Assembly: GCA_002914845.1 (NCBI GenBank)
Contig: JXTC01000250.1
Location: 282,285-346,284 of the forward strand
Reading direction: 5' to 3'
Origin: Trema orientale
Taxonomy: Eukaryota; Streptophyta; Magnoliopsida; Rosales; Cannabaceae
DNA: 64,000 nucleotides
A model generated the notes under the pieces. It saw nothing but the letters and a program-made list of their open reading frames with translations, ran no database searches and was not told where the DNA came from. Positions within the stretch are counted from its first letter, which is position 1. Every line of letters starts with the position of its first letter. Below are positions 31,600 to 44,302 of this stretch, piece by piece. A program made the translations under genes and the position numbers.

Positions 31600-34416
31600 A
31601 TGGATAACTTGGCTTCGTTTCACCACCTTAGCCCACTTTTCCTTCAAAACCCACAAACCTCTAAGCCCCCACGATGCTATTCACTCAATTCTCTGGCTCT
31701 TGGTGTCAGAGACAGAGACACCATTTCTGAAACCCCTCTTTCTCTAGCTTCTCTTTCATCTCCATTGCCTAAGGTTCAGTTTTTGGATGAAGTGGGAGAG
31801 CTCAAGACTCTGAGTTCATTGAAAGCAATTCATGCCCAGGTGGTAAAAACGTCTGGAATGGGGACTCTGGATACTGAGGTGAAAAGTTTGATCACCTCTT
31901 ACTTGGAACTTGGTGATTTCAGGTCGGCGGTCATGGTATTTATAATGGGTTTTCCTCGAAATTATGTTGTGTGGAGTTCATTCGTAGAGGAGCTTAGGAG
32001 CTTTTGGGGTAGTCCGGTTGAAATTCTTGAGGTTTGCTGTGAGTTGCATCATGGGGGAGTTATGTTTGATAGTGAAGTTCTTACTATAATTTTGAAGCTT
32101 TGTGCGTGTGTGAAGGATTCATGGCTTGGGGTGGCAATTCATGGTTGTGTGGTCAAAAGGGGTTTTGATATGGATGTGTATTTGACGTGTGCATTACTGG
32201 ATTTTTATGGGACGTGCTGGGGCATTGAAAGTGCCAGTCAAGTGTTCAACGAAATGTCAGATCGTGAAGGATTACTATGGAATAAGATGATTATGTTAAA
32301 TTTGAAGCATGAGGGATGGATGAAGGCGCTAGAACTATTTAGGAGTATGCAATTTTCGTTTTTGAAAGCCAAAAGTAATACAATTATGAAAGTAGTGCAG
32401 GCTTGTGGGAAAGTGGGAGCTCTTAATGAAGGAAAGCAGATGCATGGTTATGTTTTACGGAGGGCATTGGAATCAGATTTATCACTTTGCAATTCCTTGA
32501 TTACCATGTACTCCAGGAATAACAGACTTGACCTGGCAAGAACTGTCTTTGATTCAATGAAAAGTCATAATTTATCATCATGGAACTCAATCATCTCCTC
32601 CTACGCTGCAAAGGGTTGTCATAGTGATGCTTGGTATCTTCTCAACAAAATGGAAAGGTTCAATATGAAGCCAGACATCGTGACTTGGAATTGCCTTTTG
32701 TCAGGTCACTCTCTTCATGGCTCATACGAAGTAGGTCTTGCCATCTTGCAAAGAATACAAAGTGTGGGCTTTAAGCCAAATTCAAGCTCCATCACTAGTT
32801 TTCTTCAAGTAGTTATTGAATTGGGTTTATTGAATGTTGGAAAAGAAATCCATGGCTTTGTTTTAAGAAACGGACTTGACAATGACGTGTATGTAGGAAC
32901 TTCTTTGCTGGACATGTATATTAAGAATGATTGCTTACGTAGCGCTCGAGCAGTTTTTAAAACTATGAAGAAGAAGAATATTTTTTCTTGGAATGCATTA
33001 ATATCAGGGTATTCTTTCAAGGGCCTTTTTGAAGATGCTGAAAAACTCTTGGATTGCATGGTTCAGGAAGGACTCAAACCCGACCTGGTGACATGGAGTG
33101 GTCTTGTTTCCGGATATTCACTATGGGGTCGCAACAAGGAAGCTAGAGCTGCAATAGATCGAATTAAGAGTTCGGGATTAACACCAAATGTGGTTTCATG
33201 GACTGCGCTGATATCAGGTTGTTCACAGAATGGGAACCATACGGATGCTCTAAAATTTTTCATTAAAATGCAGGAAGAAGGTATCAAACCTAATTCAGCT
33301 ACCATATCCAGCTTACTTCGAGTTTGTGCAGGCCTGTCTTTGTTACATAAGGGTGAAGAGATACATGCTCTCAGCATACGTACTGGTTCTATAGAAGATG
33401 TTTTTGTAGCCACAGCTCTTATTGACATGTATTCTAAGGCAGGCAACTTTAGAAGCGCCCTTCGGGTTTTCAGGAAGATTCAGAAGAAGACATTAGCCTC
33501 CTGGAATTGCATGATCATGGGATATGCCATCTATGGTTTTGGTAAAGAGGCCATTTCTCTGTTTGATGAAATGTGTAATGCAGATCTCCAACCAGATGCT
33601 ATAACCTTTACGGCTCTACTTTCTGGCTGCAAGAATTCAGGTTTAGTTAATGAGGGATGGAAATTCTTTGATAGTATAAGCCAAGATTATAACATCAACC
33701 CAACTATTGAGCATCTTTGTTGCATGGTAGATCTTCTTGGAAGAGCTGGCTATCTTGATGAAGCTTGGGATTTCATTCAAGCAATGCCATTAAAACCAGA
33801 TGCTTCCATTTGGGGTGCTCTTCTTGCGTCCTGTCGAACCCATAGAAACTTAGAGTTTGCTGAGATTGCAGCCAAGAATCTTTTCGAGTTAGAACCTTAT
33901 AACTCTGCCAATTATGTCTTGATGATGAACTTGTATGCCATGTCAAACAGATGGCAAGATGTGGAGCGTGTTAAGAACTTGATGAGTAAAAGAGGGGTGA
34001 AAATCAGCCAGGTCTGGAGCTGGATACAAGTTGATCAGACGATTAATATGTTCTCCGCAGAAGGGAAACCCCATCCGGACTCCGGGAAAATATATTTTGT
34101 GCTATATCAGTTGGTTTCTGAAATGAAGAAATTGGGTTACGTCCCTGATATCAACTGTGTACATCAGAACATAGATAAGGAAGAGAAGGAGAAGATGCTG
34201 CTGAGTCACACAGAGAAGTTGGCCATTACTTATGGACTGATGAACACAAAAGTTGGAGCTCCTATAAGGATTATTAAGAATACTCGAGTTTGTAATGATT
34301 GTCACGAAGCAGCAAAATACATGTCGTTGATACGAAGCTGTGAGATTTTCCTCAAAGATGGTCTTCGCTTTCACCATATAAAGGACGGAAAGTGTACCTG
34401 CAACGATTGCTGGTAG
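31600..34416 (+). CDS. PPR protein, PLS class with E and DYW domains (organelle RNA editing factor), At4g01030-like
   Basis: Intronless, 938 aa. PLS-type PPR proteins bind single-stranded RNA in mitochondria or plastids, and the DYW domain is the cytidine deaminase of C-to-U editing. About 20 PPR repeats fill residues 90-760 (e.g. DVYLTCALLDFYGTCW, SLCNSLITMYSRNN, DVFVATALIDMYSKAG, ITFTALLSGCKNSGLVNEGW). The E region follows (PDASIWGALLASCRTHRNLE), then DYW with the zinc ligands HTE (870-872) and CNDC (898-901). The C-terminus reads CTCNDCW, not the usual DYW. The N-terminus is Ser/Pro/Leu-rich and suits an organelle presequence. The start was set at the first ATG (31600); the open frame extends 14 codons further up without one. 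The ortholog call rests on gene order and size. Confidence 0.9.
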   Translation: MDNLASFHHLSPLFLQNPQTSKPPRCYSLNSLALGVRDRDTISETPLSLASLSSPLPKVQFLDEVGELKTLSSLKAIHAQVVKTSGMGTLDTEVKSLITSYLELGDFRSAVMVFIMGFPRNYVVWSSFVEELRSFWGSPVEILEVCCELHHGGVMFDSEVLTIILKLCACVKDSWLGVAIHGCVVKRGFDMDVYLTCALLDFYGTCWGIESASQVFNEMSDREGLLWNKMIMLNLKHEGWMKALELFRSMQFSFLKAKSNTIMKVVQACGKVGALNEGKQMHGYVLRRALESDLSLCNSLITMYSRNNRLDLARTVFDSMKSHNLSSWNSIISSYAAKGCHSDAWYLLNKMERFNMKPDIVTWNCLLSGHSLHGSYEVGLAILQRIQSVGFKPNSSSITSFLQVVIELGLLNVGKEIHGFVLRNGLDNDVYVGTSLLDMYIKNDCLRSARAVFKTMKKKNIFSWNALISGYSFKGLFEDAEKLLDCMVQEGLKPDLVTWSGLVSGYSLWGRNKEARAAIDRIKSSGLTPNVVSWTALISGCSQNGNHTDALKFFIKMQEEGIKPNSATISSLLRVCAGLSLLHKGEEIHALSIRTGSIEDVFVATALIDMYSKAGNFRSALRVFRKIQKKTLASWNCMIMGYAIYGFGKEAISLFDEMCNADLQPDAITFTALLSGCKNSGLVNEGWKFFDSISQDYNINPTIEHLCCMVDLLGRAGYLDEAWDFIQAMPLKPDASIWGALLASCRTHRNLEFAEIAAKNLFELEPYNSANYVLMMNLYAMSNRWQDVERVKNLMSKRGVKISQVWSWIQVDQTINMFSAEGKPHPDSGKIYFVLYQLVSEMKKLGYVPDINCVHQNIDKEEKEKMLLSHTEKLAITYGLMNTKVGAPIRIIKNTRVCNDCHEAAKYMSLIRSCEIFLKDGLRFHHIKDGKCTCNDCW

Positions 34417-35500
34417 AAGGGATCTGTTAATGCCCTTCTCCAGAAGACTAGCTTATGAACAACGAAATTGTCGGCACAAAACACTTTTACCTGATCTAAC
34501 ACAATACTATGTTTAAGCTATGGCTAATCAGAAAGTATTTGTATGCTAACTACATAGCAATGTCAATGTAGATTGGAGGATTTAACCTGTAACTGGTTGT
34601 CTATATCTGTACTTCAAATGCTTCAACGAATACTACACCTTATTTGATTTTGTCACACAGAGAAAAAACTTGAAAAGATGCATCAAAATTTAGAAATAAC
34701 TCGAACATGGCCACTAAATTTGAAGGAGAAGCTCAGGCTCAATTTTGGATGTTCCGCAACAATTAGAAGATCATAGAAACAGAGAGGGCACATTCTATCC
34801 TTGGAGCAATCAAACCGTTTACGGTCCTACAACAAGATTCTACCTTTGCTTCATTTTTTTCAATTGGATAAACTGGTCTCTGTCAGCCAATACGCAGTCA
34901 TTTGATAAGTAAAGCAGGATTTTCCATGTAATTACAATGTTAAGTCTCGTCAGTTCAAATACTAATCATGATTTTCCATGTAATTCTTTGTTGGATCCCA
35001 TGGCCGCTAGAGCCTTACCATTATTAGGCTATTAGCTTTGATCCGGGTAAACAATGGCGCTGTATATCACGAGAAGCAATAGTACTTGCAAGTGCTTCGT
35101 GTACAGTGAATTACAGCGCCATCCGAGAAGTAGAGGCATCCCCAAGCAACCATCATAATCATACTCAATTTCCCTTTATAAATACCAGGGTGTAGCCTCC
35201 TCGATAACACAGTACTAGTTACAACCAAATCAAGATTTGTCACCTTTCAGTGAACACCATATAATTTGCAAGAAAGAGAACTGAAAAATGTGAAAGCTCT
35301 TTAAAGGGAAGAGATTCATCATAAACTAAACAAGTAGTAGAACAAAATTAAAGCAATTACAATAATTTATTAAGATTGTAGTATATACAAAACAAACAAA
35401 ACATAACAGCGCTGGTTTTCCCACTGAATCTTCCCTGCAAACTACAAGGTGAAAGCCCCAGTTCATAGGTACCACATAGTTCCAACACTATTTACAGATA
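34417..35500. other. Spacer between convergent PPR and PYL genes
   Basis: Probably holds both 3' UTRs. The word GATTTTCCATGTAATT occurs twice (about 34919 and 34972). A hairpin at 35053-35122 is listed separately, and TATAAATACC lies at about 35177. No other gene was recognised. Confidence 0.5.
35053..35122 (+). ncRNA. Hairpin, miRNA-precursor-like candidate
   Basis: ATGGCGCTGTA at the left and TACAGCGCCAT at the right are exact inverted copies. Pairing resumes after a 2-nt internal loop (TCAC / GTGA) and again in the GAAGCA..ACTTGCAAGT..GCTTC core. The total is about 70 nt. No known miRNA sequence was recognised. It could equally be a tiny foldback element or an RNA-processing structure in the 3' region of a neighbour. 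Confidence 0.3.
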
Positions 35501-35839
35501 AGAGTTATAGCAAGGTTGGTAGCACCACGCACGATCCATGAATATAGTAAGAGACAAGAACGAAATCCCTATTTCCATTTATGGGATCGCCTATTTGAAC
35601 AAGCTCATCCTTCGGACACTCAAAGATGTAAAAACCCAGCAGCACTTTTTCACAGTGACGAAGACAACACCAGGGCAGAGGGGAAGAGAGTTGAAGGATC
35701 TCCACAAGACAAATACAAAATGCAACAGTATAGTCAAAACTCCAAAAAATTGGAGGGACATCCTACCTATCCCTACATGGCATCTGCGATCAAAAAGCCT
35801 AACTGTAGTCATGAACTCCTGTGCCCTCCCCCAAATCCT

Positions 35840-37579
35840 TTATTGGTTGATAGGTTCAGTTTGATCCTGGATCGCCATCCTCTCCGAGACATCAGCCAAA
35901 GATTTGAGGTTGCACCTGATCAAGGCCTCAACAAAGAAACATGTCTCATCCTTGGTGTTTCCGTCTGGGACATCCACCACAAAGGACTCGATAACCAATG
36001 TCCCTGGTCTCCCATCGATAACCTCAGGATGAACAGTAACAATTGAAGAGTAATTCTGCAATTTGTGGAATTCTTTCAGCTGACAACATAATAATAAGGC
36101 ATCACTGAAAATATTTTTCAAACATTAGATAGGAGTAATTTCATTTTCTTGTAAACAATTCAGAGGAACATAGCATTCAACCCATGGTTGTGTCAACAAT
36201 AGTAAATGTTCTTAGTTCTATGCTTGCAAAGATCATTACATGTAAACAAATTCAGTAAATTTGCTAAGCGCAGTCACCAAGGAGCAACATCAAGCAGCTC
36301 CAAACTTGGTCATCTTTTTTACCTTGACATCAACCACTAGTTACGTGCACAGCACATTATATACATATATAAATGTGCATGTAAAGTTCTATAGCATCAT
36401 AAAATGCAAAAGAGCAAATCAAGAACTATATGCGACTTCAGATATAAAGTTATCCTTTTCTCCCCTGAAATACTCAAAAATCCATAAGTTGTAATGAACT
36501 TTGTATGTAGTTCCACAAGCACATTCCTCTTTCGTATACACTATCACAAAAGTGTACTATTCACACGGGAAAACCAGTAAAGAAAGGAAACAATAACAGG
36601 TAGACAGAAGAAAGAAAACGGTCAATACCCTGAGCCTGTGATCACCACCAACAATCCTGATACCGAGAATGTGCTCCTCGTCGTCAAGTAACTCCAACCT
36701 CTCGGTGCTGGTCGTAGCAGGAAGCCCAGATCTAACATTCACTTCTCTAACACTCCCAATACCTAGGTCCCCCTTCACGATGCATCTGCTAACAAAAGGC
36801 TTGTACTTCTGGGGTTGATCAAATCTCCTCACAAGCGACCATACCTAATAAGAAAAAGAAAAAGTAACCAGACTAGTCACATTAACCAATAAGGGAAATC
36901 CACAAATTTATTCTAGATCTCAACCACAACACTGTCAATTCGCTATTGCATGGCTTAATAATAACCTGTTTTTCTTCCTACATCTTCTCCAGCATCGTAA
37001 CCAATTACAAAAATTGCAGAAAAAATAGATCAATACCAATCTGCTCTCATCTCCACCAAAAATCACATTAGCTTACCAGAAATTGCCATAACATTAACAA
37101 CCAAAACCTTATCTTGACAAAACCCATAATCCAATACCCTAATAATTCCATAGATTTACAGATATATACTCAAATTAAGGCACAACTAAGAAAACCCAGA
37201 TAGAAAAAGGGACGCAATGAAAGAAAACCACTCTAAATCTAGCTGAATTGCCCAGATCTTCAACTAACGAAACAAAGTCAAAGTTTGGGGGAAAAAAAAA
37301 AAAAAGGCCCTTTTTCAAACCCACAACAACAAAAAAAAAAGTCAGATTAATCAACCATATCCAGTAGTACAAGAAAACCCAGAGAACGATGCAAAAAAAA
37401 AAAAAAAAAGGAAACATAGACGAAGCGATCGTACGGCTGAGAGAGAAACGTACGAGTTGAACAGGAGCTCTGATGTGCTTGACCAGAGCAGAGGTACACT
37501 GGTTCTCTCTAGGCTGGTGCTTGTGGTGCCTACGTATGTACTGAACCTCCATTGCTCCGTATGAATCACCAACGTTCAT
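35840..37579 (-). CDS. PYL: PYR/PYL/RCAR abscisic acid receptor, PYL7-10 type, 3 exons
   Basis: Exons 37579-37454, 36844-36629 and 36055-35840, all GT-AG and all joined in phase 0; 185 aa, normal for the subfamily. The soluble START-fold receptor binds ABA in cytosol or nucleus and then blocks clade A PP2C phosphatases, which frees SnRK2 kinases. Visible signatures: [20 protein letters not shown] near the N-terminus, the ligand lysine in KYKPF (K57), the gate loop SGLPA (81-85), the latch HRL (111-113), and [20 protein letters not shown] leading into the C-terminal helix with N163. All key elements are intact, so the receptor should work. Within the family it is closest by wording to PYL7-PYL10. 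The leader upstream of the ATG is a GA-rich (CT on plus) run, 37580-37615. Confidence 0.93.
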
Positions 37580-37615
37580 TCTGTCTCTCTCTCTCTCTCT
37601 GTCTCTCTCTCTAGA
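37580..37615 (-). repeat. GA-repeat leader of the PYL gene
   Basis: Plus strand CTCTCTCTCT..GTCTCTCTCTCTAG directly upstream of the start codon; read as GAGAGA in the transcript or promoter. Such runs are common in plant leaders and bind GAGA-binding (BBR/BPC) factors. Confidence 0.55.
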
Positions 37616-37619
37616 CCTT

Positions 37620-40600
37620 AGAGTTCTGCGCTCGCTCTCTCTAAAAATTGAGGATCAGAGCAGTTGAACCAGAGGTTCCAGAGAGGGATAAAAAGCCCTT
37701 TGTTCGCAGCAACACCCCTTTTGGTGAAAAAGAAATAAATTAATTAAAAAAACTTCAAACCAAAAATTAAAATAAAAATAGAAATAAAATAAACAAAAGC
37801 TTTAGTTTAGTTTAGCGTAGCTTGGCAGGCTAAGCCAAAAATTCATAAGTCCCACCGACAATGTAATTTTTTATTATTTTATTTATTTATTACTTTATTA
37901 TTATAACATTTGCGCGTGAAAAGTCCAAACTCCAAAGCCTGCTCTCATGGGCCCATTTATTGGCCTCTATTAATTTCTATCAATAAAATAATATAAAACT
38001 ACCTTATCTTCTTCCTCTTTTTTCTTTTATTAATTAATTAAACTTTTCTTTAGTTGGTTTCTTAAGGGTGACAGGATGTTGATAGTGATCTTGTCACCGC
38101 CTTTCTACACCGTTGTTTTTGGAGCTCTTGCAGTTTTGCTCGCCTAGTGGGTTTTTTCTGTCTTTTTGGCTAGTGGGTGATGTGAGTGGATTTCTTTGTT
38201 TTTTGAGTCAAAAAATTTGGTGAAGTGGGAGTGAGATGATGCTAGCATGATTTTTTTACTGAAAATAATATTAATAAATGTCAAAAAATCCAAAGTTGGG
38301 TTTTAGTATTTATTGGCCATCTTCTTTTAGAAAAAAATTAATTATTGCTATTAGATAACATAACATAAATGTCTTCCGATTTTTTTTTTTTTTTGAGGAA
38401 AGAATAATCTCTTTTAGTAGTGCACATTAAAGAAAAATAGTTCCATTTTGAGCTGAGTTTCTATTGGCTCATTCGGAGGAGGAAGATACGGATATTGCGT
38501 AGGATATTCCCAATTTTTTCATTTCACTTCTTCTTTTTTTTTCTTTTTACAAAGTTATAAATGCTATAAATATTGATTTAATTGGTTCGATACTTAAATA
38601 CCATGAACTAATCGCACGGTATTCAATTGATTTTATTGGCTGTTATTATGAATTGTTTGATTCATGGTTATAGTGTAAAAGTTTGATAGAAAGAAATTCA
38701 TTTATTGATTAAAAATTGCGATGCACTAATAATGGAACTCCTTGTAAGTTGTAACTCATTATTCTATAAATTATTTGTTTATTTTACTATAATGTTATGG
38801 CAAGACTATAATGGTTTCCAGCTCCATAGCAACTACTGCCTCGTGTCTAAATTTCATATTATTTCCTCTCTTGTTTATCTCCCTTTTCTGATAAATCTAT
38901 TTATAATTTTATATATGCTAAATTACTGAAAAACTCTCTTTGTCCTAAGCACAAAGCATGAAATTGATGGGGAATGTGATGACATGTACTCAGTTCCTAT
39001 CAACGCTACAATAAAAACAAAGGGTAATGGCCCTAAATTACAGTGATCATACTACTTTGACTCCCAATTTTTCAATTGTACGCTACTGTAAATTTTGATA
39101 TTGTTGAATTATTGTTCTATTAAAAAATTTGTCAAATTTAAAAAATATAATGGTCAATTCAGAGCCAAATTGGTACATAAACCATATTTTAAGGGCCAAC
39201 GACAAAAGTGAAGTTAACCATTGTTTCTATTTTGTTTGTGCTAAATAACAGAAAATCTCATTCTAATGTTATCATGATATTACTTTGTAAATTAATTGCT
39301 TTTTTTCTTTTACTTTGGACAAATTCTTTATTTTGACTTTGAAGAAAGGAAATTTAAACTCGGGACATCAACGTTGGAAGGAGATAGTGGTTACCACTAG
39401 ACTCTGTGTGCGATCAATATTTTGGACGAATTCTAATGTAAATAATAACATAAAATTCTAAATAAAATTAAGATTTTAATTTTTAATTAATTTTAGTTGT
39501 AATTAATGAATTAAGTCTTTGTACTACTATAGGCCTCGAATTATGTTTTTTTTTTCCTTTTTTTTAACAGAAGTAGTCCCTTAAATTTATATTATATTCA
39601 ATTATTTCTAAATTGACCATTATACCTTTAAAATTTCATGATTTTTTGGCAAATGGATTACAGTGCAACAGAAGTATAGTTTGGAATAAGGTAGCATCTC
39701 ACTTGAAAATTTATGTTAGTAAAATTAACCCTAAAACAAACAAACAAAAAGATAATAGGAAAATCATCAAAGAGTGGTTTTATATACATATGGAGTGGAG
39801 AGAGATTGAAAGTATGGAAGATTTGCCTATTCATATAAGGATATACGAAAAGGTATGAGATAAGCTCCAAACTTTGATTTGGTCCGAATGGACCAGATTC
39901 AACCTCACCGGTCGCCACCATAATCTGTCTTCACAAGCACCAAAAGACAAAATATTTTCTATTTACTGTTTTCCCCTTGTTTCAACGCTCAAGATCATGA
40001 AACAAACGGTTGCGATAGGGGCTACGTGTCGAGCTCCTAGTGGATAAAAAAATCATAGAATTGGGTTTTCTTAAATTTTAATATATTGATATTGACATAC
40101 AACCATTTATCCAAAGTATTTTACTCTTTTCAATAATTTTTTATTTTATGCACCAAGATTTCGAAGCTATAACAACATAACCTCAACAGTAAAAAAAAAA
40201 AAGAAAAACATCCAAAAAGAAAAAAATCAGAGTCTCTCTCTACTTGCATTTCTTCCCAACAAAAAAACTAACGCTGCTCCGCTTGGAGGATGGAGAGGGG
40301 TTCTCCCTTCTCCTTCTCCTTCTCCGGGTTCCTCTCCTCACCCTCTTCTTCCTCCTCTCTGCTTTTTTTTTCTTTTTCTTTTTCAGTTTTAATAAATCTA
40401 AATCTAGATCTGGCTTCTAGTACCACCTTTCGTGTGGATTTTAGTCCGGTCCAGATTTTAAAAATGAGATTTCTTCTCAAATTCAGATCTGTTTACTGTC
40501 CGATTTTTATTTTATTTTCTTTTCTACGGGCATAGATTTCAATTGTTGCTGGTCTCATATAGTCTACCCCATCAAGAATGTAGCCAGGAGCAAGTGTTAA

Positions 40601-40790
40601 AGGCAATAGATTGCTGGTGGTCTTGTTATCTCTTTCTCTCGAAGAATTAGGGTAATCCACACATTTGTTTGTAGTTGTGTTTGTGATCTATTTTTCGTCT
40701 CTTTCTTTGAGGAGTTTGAAATTGTAATCCTTAAGCTTATATTATAATTTGAAACTTTCACTTCGATTAATGATATTTTTGTAAGGAGCC

Positions 40791-40857
<67 letters not shown>

Positions 40858-43395
40858 ATAAAAAATAAAAAATAAACAACAACAACATAACCTCGAGTGT
40901 GAAAGAGTGGACGTTGTGTCACGGGACTTTTCATAAACGCTAAACTTATTTTACTTGTAATTCGCCGACCAAACCCAAAAAATATATGAAGACATTGGTA
41001 CCCACTAAAGATATTTCAAAAGATTTCAACTTTTAAGCATTTCAAACCTAACTATGTTTTAGTTACTTTAACAATCCTTTTTGATGTATGTATGACCTGT
41101 AACATTTATCTTAACCTACTAATGGACAAAGAATCTCAATTAATTAGCACTGTTTTTAGTTTATTATTCGAGTAAATAAATAAAATTTTAACTTTTCATT
41201 GTAGGCTTGTACCATTTTTTTTTTTATATATACTGTGATTTGTGATATTGTCAACAATCAACATGAACATGTGAATATGTTAAGCATGTTCGGTCTCGCA
41301 CGTCACAAGGGGGTCAACTACTGTTTTTAAACTTTTTTTGCCCTTAAGTCTAATTTTAGACAACAGTTTGTCTCTCCAAAAAAGGAAAATAAATCAAATC
41401 AATTTGCAAGTATTTTCAGTTTGATCTATCAAATTTTAAAACTTGAGGGATATAGCTGACATTTTATTTTCAACACTAGGGCAATGCAATAGTAAAAAAA
41501 GAAGTAATATTGGATTATTTTTAACGTTAAATAGAGTGCACATTAAGCATTGTAAAATATATAAGAACTCCCTAGTATTGGATCCACCAACAAAATGGGC
41601 ATCTTATTCTAAATCTTAAAGATGGCACAAGCCATTCACATGCTGACGGGTCAAATTTATGCTCACTCTATAAAAGCCTAGTCCAACATGGTTTTTTTTG
41701 GCAGCATTCGAGTTTAGGGGGTTTTTTTATTTTTGATTTTTGATTTTTTTTGAAAAGTTGGGGGTTTTTTGAGTTAGGCTCAAGAAAAAGGTGGCAGAAT
41801 ACTTGTCTATGAGGTCCTGAAGGTAGGAGGACCAATGGAAAATGTGTCTTTATCGTTATCGAAAATGCATTTAGATTCGACTCTTATGCCATGTTCAATG
41901 TTCCAGTGTCATTTTCTTCGAAGAAACTAGGAAACCCACTTGTTACACTCATTAATGTCGAAATTGATAAAGGTAAGTAGCAAGTTTTAGCAACTTCATT
42001 AATAGAAAATATAAAAGGAAACTTGGGAAGTAATCTTATGATGGTTTTCAAATTTGGTATAAGATTATGTGCTTATTTTTGCCAATGATTGTTTTCCATT
42101 TAAAATGAAAAGGTCATCTTTATTCTTTGAGTAGATGGACTATATATAACAAGGGAATGGAAATATGAAATAACGTCAATTACCGATGGATTTTTCTTTT
42201 CGTGAGGAAATTGAAGAATGATAATATTATGTCGGAAATCAATGTGAAAAATAAATAACAGTGCTATCGATCTGTTGGAAAATTCACCATTCAAAAAGTG
42301 TGAGATTTAGTTACTTCGTTGACATAATAAAATGTTTTAAGCGTGAAATTTAGTTACTTTGTTGACATAATAAAATATTCAAAATATCATTTAAAAGCAA
42401 GAATTATGTTGAAATTGTTAAAATTTTCGATATTGCTCGCTTCTCTATTTTGAATCAAGACTTCTCCTAATTGGAGCAAACGAAGTTTTTTGAAACATGG
42501 GCACACAACATATTTTTGGGATAACCGAAACTGATCCATACTTATCAAGGAAGTTATGTTCGAGTTCCACGACGCTCAATTATTAGTGCTCTTGGGTATA
42601 TGCAAGAAAACAACATGTTTAGAGAGAACAAAACCATCCATTTATACACTACTTTTTAAGGGATCCAAATTTGCTCTAAGGAGACAGTTAGACAACCGTC
42701 AACTTCCAACTGCATGGTTCCACCGTCCATCATTTGATGCTCAAAATAGCCAACTAACCGTTTTTAGCCAAACCTTTTTTCCTGACTTGGGGCAACGACT
42801 TTTGTTTCGTTACATCCAATTGGACATTTTATCGAACATGTTGAGCTCATAAAGTAAGACCAACTTCCTCTCCCCACCAATCGAATTCGAACAAAAAATT
42901 AAAGTCACTTTTTTATTGAGATCCTCTTCTATCTACTACAATTACAAATGGGTCCAACCGGAAATGTGAAGTGGCTTGGCTATGGTCTCTCCTCGTTCGT
43001 GGGCATGGCCACCGCTCTTTATGTACTCGGATATAGATTAAAGAAACGTTCTCTCATGGGGCACTTGATGCTATCCAATTGGGCAAACCAAGCTTTTGAA
43101 TGCACCAAATTATGATCTTATTAGCTCTTTTTCATGCCTACTTGGCAAAATCCCATTGGGAAGCAAGTTCATTGGATTTGGATATTTCATTAATTAAAAA
43201 AAAAAAAAGTAATGTTATGGGCACCAGCGATGCACCACAATAACATACATGTCTGTCATTAGATGATTCTAATTAATAAATTGAGTTTTACATATGTCCT
43301 ACCTAAATTATAATTATGATTAGCTACTGATATACTGATACATTATTGTACTGGCACACTGATGCTCCATAATATTATTAAAAAAAAACTCCTCT
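37620..43395. other. Gene-poor AT-rich spacer
   Basis: Only short open frames. A CT/Ser-rich stretch at 40290-40535 and one of 98 codons at 42556-42852 have no recognisable homologue. A TA microsatellite lies at 40794-40846. The part 42530-43110 is less AT-rich and may be a decayed gene or element fragment, but it could not be named. Confidence 0.4.
40794..40846. repeat. TA microsatellite, about 26 units
   Basis: Uninterrupted (TA)n followed by AAATAAATAAAAATA. Confidence 0.9.
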
Positions 43396-43399
43396 TTGT

Positions 43400-43756
43400 G
43401 CAATAGCAGAATGAATATTGAAAATGTGTTGCACTTTTATAGATCTTCCATTCCAAGAAAGCTCTTTTTCTTTTTTCCTCTAATTAAATTTGATAGTGAG
43501 TCAGCAACCTAAGTAAAGACCCTCCAATAGTCCAATATCAGTTCTGTCTATCTAACTTACAAGTTTCAAAAATTTAAAAAGCTCTTTAGTGTTGCTGTTA
43601 GTGAAAACTTGAATTAGCACTCATAAAAATGGTTTGTAAAATTGACAAATCATTTGTAGAACTAATTTCATAATGCTAATTTATACAGAAATTATAGTTA
43701 ATTTCTTTTTTTTTCTTACGCTTCATTTTATTAAGTACTTTATATTTATATATGGG
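43400..43756 (+). repeat. Local duplication, copy 1
   Basis: Runs from about GCAATAGCAGAATGAATATT to AGTACTTTATATTTATATAT and matches 44303-44680 in order, through GAAAATGTGTTGCACTTTTA, CCAATAGTCCAATATCAGTT and AAAAAGCTCTTTAGTG. Non-coding. Confidence 0.7.
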
Positions 43757-44302
43757 TGAGGTTTCAATGGAGATTTTTGTTTTTGCTTCATGGATGGGTG
43801 CTCTAATTTGGACCATTAGATTTTAATCTGATGGATATAATAATAACAAATATAAAATAATCATTTATAACTTAAAAAATGGGCAACATGTTTGTAATTT
43901 AATGAGTTGGACATTTTTTTTCCAATCTTATTCTATTATTTTTTTAATTCTCATTCCATAGCTGATTCCTTTCCTAATGCGCTTCTTTCTTTACTGAATC
44001 AAGTATATTATCTTAAAATATTTTATCTATCTCTTTATGTATTTTATTTTATTTTATTTCACATTGTTCTTATATTTCACGTACGCATCATTGTTCTTAT
44101 ATTTTATGTACGCATTTTTTGTTTTGTTTTTGCTTTTTTTTTTTTTTTTGAAAGGTACTTTTTTAACTTTTACATGTAGGTTTTATCATGGTTATTTTAA
44201 CATAGGATAATATTTCTTTCAAAATAATAATAATAAATAACAACAAGAATAAAAAAACTAATAACAATAATAATAAAAATAATTACAGTTTTGACTATTT
44301 GG

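Noticed and set aside
40290..40535. 81-codon Ser/Phe-rich frame
   Set aside because: Simple CTT/TTC repeats explain it; no homologue recognised and no flanking exons.
42556..42852. 98-codon open frame in gene-poor spacer
   Set aside because: No recognisable domain; could be a transposon or gene remnant but cannot be supported.
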